Of a DNA stretch of 64,000 bases, positions 58,943 to 64,000 are shown one piece after another. Source of the stretch: Acinetobacter lwoffii (GTDB taxonomy: Bacteria; Pseudomonadota; Gammaproteobacteria; Pseudomonadales; Moraxellaceae); the NCBI RefSeq assembly GCF_024129735.1, contig NZ_JAMXXK010000006.1:21188-85187 (forward strand), given 5' to 3'. The translations under genes were made by a program, and so were the position numbers. The notes under the pieces are model-generated. The model worked only from the letters and a program-made list of their open reading frames with translations. It was not told the origin of the DNA and did not search any database. The first letter of the stretch is position 1. Every line of letters starts with the position of its first letter.

Positions 58943-58978
58943 ATAAAAAACCCAAGTCGCAATGCTTGGGTTTTTTAT
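58943..58978 (-). terminator. Terminator after the tRNA-Ala/tRNA-Glu pair
   Basis: AAAAAACCCAAG, loop, CTTGGGTTTTTT, 35 bp past tRNA-Glu on the minus strand. Confidence 0.92.
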
Positions 58979-59013
58979 AAGATCACCATAATATATTACG
59001 ATGATCTTGAATA

Positions 59014-59089
59014 TGGCGTCCCTACGGGGATTCGAACCCCGGTTACCGCCGTGAAAGGGCGATGTCCTAGGCCTCTAGACGATAGGGAC
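59014..59089 (-). tRNA. tRNA-Glu (TTC)
   Basis: A 76-nt tRNA with encoded CCA. The anticodon loop CTTTCAC gives UUC. The body is close to E. coli tRNA-Glu. It follows tRNA-Ala by 38 bp, and both lie just downstream of gltX on the same strand. Confidence 0.96.
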
Positions 59090-59127
59090 AATTGAGGCAA
59101 ATAACACAGCTAAAGCAAGACTTGATT

Positions 59128-59203
59128 TGGTGGAGTCAAGGAGGATCGAACTCCTGACCTCTACAATGCCATTGTAGCGCTCTACCAACTGAGCTATGAC
59201 CCC
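59128..59203 (-). tRNA. tRNA-Ala (GGC)
   Basis: A 76-nt tRNA with encoded CCA. The anticodon stem CTACA/TGTAG holds ATGGCAT, so the anticodon is GGC. The acceptor GGGGTCA / TGACTCC contains the G3-U70 pair that AlaRS recognises. Confidence 0.96.
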
Positions 59204-59260
59204 AGTCTGTGTGAGCGCTATATTAGGGATATCGCACTCACACGTCAACACAAAAATTAA

Positions 59261-60769
59261 TTAAGCTTGATCAACTGCTTCATTTTTCGGCAATTTTAAG
59301 CTTTCATTGAGTTTTTCCCAGATTTTCAGCTCTTTTTTGCTTGGACCACCGACAATTTCCAGCGCATGACGTAAACGTGCAAAGGTTAAATCCGGACCAA
59401 TGGTCACCATCGTTTGCATCACTGGTGTAGATGCAGTCGAACCGGCGATCGCAATAAAGAACGCAGGCATGAAATCACGTAGCTTGATTTCCATCTGTGT
59501 CGCCAAGTCCATCAAGGTCTGGCTCACCGTATCGTTATTCCAAGTAAACAGGCTTTCTAAACGCCAAATTGCGAATTGAAGACTTTGACGTACCTGTTCA
59601 TCCGACAGTTTCTTGCTTTCAAACTGTTCTTTAGACAGAGTCGGGAAGTGGTTGAAGTAATGCGCAGACCAATTTACTGCTTCAGACAGTAGGTTAATAC
59701 GTGGCTGAATCGCAGCCGCAATTTCTTCTAACTTGGCACGATCTGCTTTCCAGGCCAATAATGTGTCTAGAAGTTCAGCCGGGCTGAGTGCCTTGATCCA
59801 TTGACCATTTAACCAGTTTAGTTTCTCGACATCAAAGATCGGACCACCAAGTGATACACGTTTGATATCAAAATGTTCAATCATTTCTACCAGAGTAAAT
59901 TTTTCACTTTCATCTGGCATTGACCAGCCCATACGGCCCAAGTAGTTCAACAAGGCTTCAGGCAGTACACCGATGTCTCTATAGTAGTTAATTGAGGTCG
60001 GGTTTTTACGTTTTGATAGCTTGGATTTATCCGGGTTACGCAACAGTGGCATGTGGCAGAGTACCGGCATGTCCCAACCGAAATATTGATACAGCAACTG
60101 GTGTTTCGGCGCAGATGGAATCCATTCTTCACCACGAATCACGTGGGTGATTTGCATCAAATGATCATCTACTACGTTAGCTAAATGGTAGGTTGGGAGG
60201 CCATCGGTTTTTAGTAGAATTTGCATGTCTACTTGTGCCCATGGAATCTCGACTTCACCACGTAGCATGTCATTGAATTTACATACGCCTTCAGTTGGTA
60301 CTTTCATACGGATGACGTGTGGTTCACCAGCGGCCAAACGACGCTCAACTTCTTCTTGAGTGAGATTCAGACCGCGACCGTCATAACGTGGCGACTCACC
60401 ACGTGCCTGCTGTTCTGCACGCATTTGATCCAGTTCTTCAGCAGTTGCGAAACAGTAGAAAGCATGACCTTTCTCTACCAGTTCCAAGGCATAATTTTTA
60501 TAGATATCCATACGTTCTGACTGGCGATACGGCGCATGCGGGCCACCGACATCAGGACCTTCAGACCAGTTCAGACCCAACCAGCGCAATGAATCCAGGA
60601 TCATTTTTTCAGATTCAGGCGTTGAGCGCAGTTGGTCAGTATCTTCAATACGAAGAATGAATTCACCACCATGCTGTTTAGCAAAACATAAGTTAAACAA
60701 GGCGATATAGGCAGTACCTACATGCGGAAAACCAGTAGGAGAAGGTGCAATACGAGTACGAACAGTCAT
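59261..60769 (-). CDS. gltX: Glutamyl-tRNA synthetase
   Basis: GltX charges tRNA-Glu. The 502-aa class I enzyme has the HIGH region [28 protein letters not shown], the KMSKS form KLSKRKNP near residue 250 and a C-terminal anticodon-binding helical domain. The tRNA-Glu gene is about 170 bp downstream, past tRNA-Ala. The paralogous gluQ is about 48 kb away. Confidence 0.96.
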   Translation of the reverse strand: MTVRTRIAPSPTGFPHVGTAYIALFNLCFAKQHGGEFILRIEDTDQLRSTPESEKMILDSLRWLGLNWSEGPDVGGPHAPYRQSERMDIYKNYALELVEKGHAFYCFATAEELDQMRAEQQARGESPRYDGRGLNLTQEEVERRLAAGEPHVIRMKVPTEGVCKFNDMLRGEVEIPWAQVDMQILLKTDGLPTYHLANVVDDHLMQITHVIRGEEWIPSAPKHQLLYQYFGWDMPVLCHMPLLRNPDKSKLSKRKNPTSINYYRDIGVLPEALLNYLGRMGWSMPDESEKFTLVEMIEHFDIKRVSLGGPIFDVEKLNWLNGQWIKALSPAELLDTLLAWKADRAKLEEIAAAIQPRINLLSEAVNWSAHYFNHFPTLSKEQFESKKLSDEQVRQSLQFAIWRLESLFTWNNDTVSQTLMDLATQMEIKLRDFMPAFFIAIAGSTASTPVMQTMVTIGPDLTFARLRHALEIVGGPSKKELKIWEKLNESLKLPKNEAVDQA

Positions 60770-60813
60770 AGCCGGATCTAATCTTAGATATAAAATTGCA
60801 GCTATTATAGCGA

Positions 60814-60863
60814 AAAAGCCACATCACTTAATGCTTTATTCAACATTGAGTGATGTGGCTTTT
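60814..60863. terminator. Long stem terminator after the small secreted protein gene
   Basis: AAAAGCCACATCACT and AGTGATGTGGCTTTT with AATG/CATT extending the stem after one mismatch. It ends the minus-strand small gene; the plus-strand orientation has no gene to end. Confidence 0.85.
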
Positions 60864-60903
60864 AAATCCGGAAATATTCAGCGCTGTTGTGTTTTGGTAC
60901 TGC

Positions 60904-61206
60904 TTAAGAATGATCGCTCGAAAAAATACTTTGTACAAAGCGGGTGAAGCGGTAATTCTGTTCTGCAAAGAAATTTTGCGAAGGTGCGACTTTAAATGCA
61001 GTTAAGACTTTTAGATTATCTTCTGTTTGAAGTGTTTTTTCAGTTTTTTGTTGCTGAATCGCTTTTTCAATCGGCGAAGTCTTGCTTTCAACAGTGCTTA
61101 CTGTAGGCTTCGGCAAATCTGTCTTCACAACGACGGCATGACCGAGTTGAATCGAGAACAACATAATCAGGCTTAGGATGCTGGCTGTGAATAATGTAAA
61201 TTTCAT
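60904..61206 (-). CDS. Small secreted protein of unknown function
   Basis: A 100-aa protein. The ATG at 61206 has AGGAGG 10 bases upstream; a TTG two codons earlier is possible. A signal peptide (MKFTLFTASILSLIMLFS...GHA) is followed by a short hydrophilic mature part, with Lys/Thr/Gln-rich helix (PIEKAIQQQKTEKTLQ) and an aromatic C-terminus (NFFAEQNYRFTRFVQSIF). No domain is recognised. It has its own terminator. Confidence 0.75.
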   Translation of the reverse strand: MKFTLFTASILSLIMLFSIQLGHAVVVKTDLPKPTVSTVESKTSPIEKAIQQQKTEKTLQTEDNLKVLTAFKVAPSQNFFAEQNYRFTRFVQSIFSSDHS

Positions 61207-61599
61207 ATCCAAACTTCCTCCTTACTTCTGGTTGGTTTTATTTTGTTAAAAATGTTTTTTTAATACTCTGTCTACAATTTAATCACAGTTGATCATAAAG
61301 AAGTAGAACCAAGTCACATTTTTTACAAAAGAAATAATATAACTCTGTGGAAAATTACCAAAAATCGTAATTTCCTGTTTTGGTGGCCTATTTTTAACAG
61401 ACAACTGTGAAGAGAACGTGAAGAACTGTCTTATATTGTAGCAGAAGATTACTTTTCTGGCAGAATATGTATCCGGATTTAATTGTTAGAAGATATCTCA
61501 AAATCAGCAATAGATTGTAGATATTATTATAAATGTATGATTGTTATGTTTATTTTTGATTTGTATAGTGCGGGTCATATAAACAATGAGTTACATCAG
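61207..61599. other. Intergenic region before the first sulfate-binding gene
   Basis: About 390 bp, AT-rich, between divergent genes. The only clear sites are the ribosome site of the small secreted gene and -10-like TATATTG near 61431. An open frame from 61483 extends the sulfate-binding gene by 39 codons, but its sequence is not signal-like, so it is taken as leader. Confidence 0.55.
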
Positions 61600-62601
61600 A
61601 TGAAAAAAATAATAGCATCCGCAATCTTGACAATTTTAGTGGGAACAGCAGTACAGAATTCTATTGCCAAACATTTCCTGAATGTCTCTTATGACCCGAC
61701 CCGTGAATTTTATCAGGAATATAATGAAGAATTTGGCAAGTTCTGGAAGCAGAAAACCGGACAAACGGTTAATTTTAAACAGTCGCATGGCGGTTCAGGC
61801 AAGCAGGCACGTTCGGTGGTCGATGGTTTGCAGGCCGATGTCGTAACCTTGGCCTTAGCCAATGATATCGAAGAAATCGTCAATGCCGGTTTAATCGAGA
61901 AAGGTTGGCAAAAAGAGTTTCCGAGTAATTCGGCACCCTATACGTCTACGATTGTATTCTTGGTGCGTAAAGGCAATCCAAAGCAAATCAAAGACTGGAA
62001 TGATCTGACCAAAGCGGGTGTGGACATTATTACCCCAAACCCGAAAACTGGTGGCGCGCCACGTTGGATCTATCTTTCTGCTTGGGGTTATGCACTGAAA
62101 CAGCCAGGCGGTAATGATGCGAAAGCCAAAGAGTTGGTGAAAAAACTTTATCAAAATGTCAAAGTTTTAGATTCCGGTGCCCGTGGTTCACTGACGACGT
62201 TTGCCGAGCGCGGCATTGGTGATGTGCTTTTATCCTGGGAAAATGAAGCCTTGCTGGCGACGCAAGGTCTGGGTAAAGACAAGTACGATATTGTCTATCC
62301 ATCGATTTCAATTCTGGCCGAACCATCGGTAGCGATTGTCGATAAGAACGTGAATAAAAATGGCACTACCCATCTGGCAAAAGGCTATTTAAACTATTTA
62401 TATTCACCAAAAGGGCAGGAGCTTGCTGCGAAATATTTCTTCCGTCCGCGGGACGCCAAAGTGGCTGCCAAATATTCAGCCCAGTTTCCGAAAATCCAGA
62501 CCTTTACCATTGATAAAGTCTTTGGTGGTTGGGCCAAAGCGCAAAAAACACATTTTGTGAATGGGGCGATTTATGACCAGATTTACAATGAAAAAAGATA
62601 A
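61600..62601 (+). CDS. Sulfate ABC transporter substrate-binding protein, copy 1
   Basis: A periplasmic sulfate-binding protein of the Sbp/CysP type (333 aa). The start [15 protein letters not shown] at 61600 gives a signal peptide ending near SIA-KHF. Typical blocks are [54 protein letters not shown] and [17 protein letters not shown], which line the sulfate site. It is followed by a near-identical paralogue. No permease or ATPase gene is inside the window. Confidence 0.92.
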   Translation: MKKIIASAILTILVGTAVQNSIAKHFLNVSYDPTREFYQEYNEEFGKFWKQKTGQTVNFKQSHGGSGKQARSVVDGLQADVVTLALANDIEEIVNAGLIEKGWQKEFPSNSAPYTSTIVFLVRKGNPKQIKDWNDLTKAGVDIITPNPKTGGAPRWIYLSAWGYALKQPGGNDAKAKELVKKLYQNVKVLDSGARGSLTTFAERGIGDVLLSWENEALLATQGLGKDKYDIVYPSISILAEPSVAIVDKNVNKNGTTHLAKGYLNYLYSPKGQELAAKYFFRPRDAKVAAKYSAQFPKIQTFTIDKVFGGWAKAQKTHFVNGAIYDQIYNEKR

Positions 62602-62622
62602 GTGAGCGTTAGTCTAAATACA

Positions 62623-62660
62623 ATAAAGAAAATGGCTAAAGTGTTATCCATTTTCTTTAT
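62623..62660 (+). terminator. Stem-loop between the two sulfate-binding genes
   Basis: ATAAAGAAAATGG and CCATTTTCTTTAT are perfect 13-bp arms around a 12-nt loop, 22 bp past the copy 1 stop. The T-tract is inside the stem, so termination is likely but perhaps partial. Confidence 0.7.
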
Positions 62661-62845
62661 ATCTAATGCATAAAATTCTATATATTAGAGATAAGTAGAA
62701 TAATAAATAGTATTTTCCTTTTAAAAACAAAATATTAATACAGAAAAACCTTTTATTTTATCGTGTTGTGATGTTGTAGGGTGAATTGCGATAAATGATT
62801 TTATTTCATATAGTTATATCTAATGAAGATAAACTCCGTGCTGCC

Positions 62846-63865
62846 ATGAAAATTCAATTAAAATCGTTATTTAGTGCTGCCTTATTGGCGACTGGTTTAG
62901 GCATGACCGCGACTGCTTCACAAGCAGCAGACCGTCAGTTTCTAAATGTATCCTATGATGCTACGCGTGAGTTCTATGATGAATTTAACAAATCATTTGG
63001 CGCTTACTGGAAAAACCGCACCGGTCTGGATGTGAATTTCAAGCAGTCACATGGCGGTTCGGGCAAACAGGCACGTTCTGTGGTCGATGGCTTGAAAGGT
63101 GATGTGGTGACTTTGGCGCTGGCCAATGACATCGAAGAAATTGTGAAATCTGGTCAGATTCAGCCAGGCTGGCAAAAGGAATTCCCACACAACTCGGCAC
63201 CTTATACCTCGACGATCGTATTCATGGTACGTAAAGGCAATCCGAAAGGCATCAAGGACTGGAATGACTTAACCAAACCAGGCGTGCAAATTATTACGCC
63301 GAACCCAAAAACGGGTGGTTTGCCGCGTTGGGTGTATCTGTCTGCATGGGGTTATGCCGAGAAACAGCCAGGCGGTAATAAAGCCAAAGCACAGGACTTT
63401 GTCGGCAAACTTTATAAGAACGTGAAAGTGATGGATTCTGCTGCCCGTGCTTCAATGACCACCTTTGCCGAGCGTGGGATTGGCGATGTATTGCTGACTT
63501 GGGAAAATGAAGCTTTAGTAACGCAAAAGACCTTAGGTAAAAACAAGTTTGATATCGTCTATCCATCAATTACGATTTTGACTGAACCGTCAGTGGCGAT
63601 TGTGGATCGTACGGTAGAGAAAAATGGCAATAAGTGGTTGGCAACAGGTTATATCAATTACCTGTATTCACCATTGGGTCAGGAAATGGCAGCTAAACAT
63701 TTCTATCGTCCACGTAATGAAAAAGTATTAGCGAAATATTCGGCACAGTTCCCGAAAATCAAAACCTTTACCATTGATGAAGTCTTTGGTGGTTGGGCCA
63801 ATGCACAGAAAACCCATTTTGTGAATGGTGCAATCTTTGACCAGATTTATAACAGCAAGCGTTAA
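62846..63865 (+). CDS. Sulfate ABC transporter substrate-binding protein, copy 2
   Basis: A second Sbp-type protein (339 aa) with signal peptide MKIQLKSLFSAALLATGLG...SQA-ADRQFL. An ATG 51 bp upstream is in frame but would precede the signal peptide with non-signal residues. It shares long identical blocks with copy 1 ([61 protein letters not shown]). The 244-bp gap and the stem-loop between them suggest separate control. The rest of the transporter may lie beyond the right edge. Confidence 0.93.
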   Translation: MKIQLKSLFSAALLATGLGMTATASQAADRQFLNVSYDATREFYDEFNKSFGAYWKNRTGLDVNFKQSHGGSGKQARSVVDGLKGDVVTLALANDIEEIVKSGQIQPGWQKEFPHNSAPYTSTIVFMVRKGNPKGIKDWNDLTKPGVQIITPNPKTGGLPRWVYLSAWGYAEKQPGGNKAKAQDFVGKLYKNVKVMDSAARASMTTFAERGIGDVLLTWENEALVTQKTLGKNKFDIVYPSITILTEPSVAIVDRTVEKNGNKWLATGYINYLYSPLGQEMAAKHFYRPRNEKVLAKYSAQFPKIKTFTIDEVFGGWANAQKTHFVNGAIFDQIYNSKR

Positions 63866-63911
63866 TTGATTTACGAAGTCATCTGTATTGAAAAAAGCCT
63901 CCGAAACCGGT

Positions 63912-63947
63912 AATGCCAGTCAGTTAAGAAATTGACTGGCATTTTCT
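63912..63947 (+). terminator. Palindromic terminator after sulfate-binding copy 2 (repeat copy B)
   Basis: AATGCCAGTCAGTTA, AG, AAATTGACTGGCATT followed by TTCTT, 46 bp past the stop. It matches the reverse complement of 53929-53960 at 30 of 32 positions. Confidence 0.85.
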
Positions 63948-64000
63948 TGGGTATTTCTGCGGTTTTCCTTTCACAACTCGTGGGCAACTTCTAACCCTTC

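Overview
The window is chromosomal DNA from a gammaproteobacterium of the Moraxellaceae, almost certainly Acinetobacter. The evidence is gene order and protein style: xerD-dsbC-hom-thrC, murD-ftsW away from the other division genes, pilBCD-coaE, a group-2 Mrp antiporter with MrpA and MrpB fused, lpoB next to a COG3014/YcfL pair, and secG-tRNA-Leu-tRNA-fMet-rimP-nusA-infB-rbfA. Base composition looks uniform and moderately AT-rich. I see no prophage, integrase cassette, transposase or CRISPR array, so this is mostly core genome, with interest in intergenic structures, a few uncharacterised proteins and tRNA details.

Layout. 1-4.4 kb (minus): threonine synthase (cut by the window edge), homoserine dehydrogenase, DsbC and XerD. 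4.5-7 kb (plus): Fur-box-controlled ferrous iron uptake, feoA-feoB plus a small Cys-rich membrane protein. 7-9.7 kb: murD-ftsW (peptidoglycan and septation). 9.7-15.3 kb (minus): a zinc ribbon protein, dksA-gluQ with a hairpin between them, cpdA, nudF and thiC behind a TPP riboswitch. 15.4-22.6 kb: a lipoprotein, TolC-type channel, PhoU, an ABC exporter, an AlkB-like dioxygenase and algH-ruvX.

23.2-26.7 kb (plus): a four-gene envelope cluster (COG3014-like, YcfL-like, LpoB, CsgG-like) behind a long AT-rich leader. 26.7-36.9 kb: recN, ppnP, rlmB, an EamA transporter, coaE, the type IV pilus genes pilD-pilC-pilB, tpiA and secG. 36.9-43 kb: tRNA-Leu(GAG), four tandem initiator tRNA genes, then rimP-nusA-infB-rbfA, the Acinetobacter version of the enterobacterial leuU/metY-nusA region. 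43-49.3 kb (minus): a complete Mrp Na+(K+)/H+ antiporter operon, AB-C-D-E-F-G.

49.7-53.5 kb (minus): hisIE followed 3 bp later by an FBH1/UvrD-like helicase and then an AAA ATPase whose signature, Walker B glutamate and switch histidine are all altered; this is the best candidate for an undescribed functional unit. 53.5-64 kb: a repeat-rich intergenic patch, an SDR oxidoreductase, O-acetylhomoserine sulfhydrylase, ettA, a double zinc-ribbon membrane protein, tRNA-Glu and tRNA-Ala next to gltX, a small secreted protein, and two tandem sulfate-binding proteins. One palindromic terminator sequence occurs twice, after the SDR gene and after the second sulfate-binding gene.

Start sites were chosen by reading ribosome-binding sites, signal peptides and family lengths. 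All functions are by recognition of motifs and context; no database search was run.
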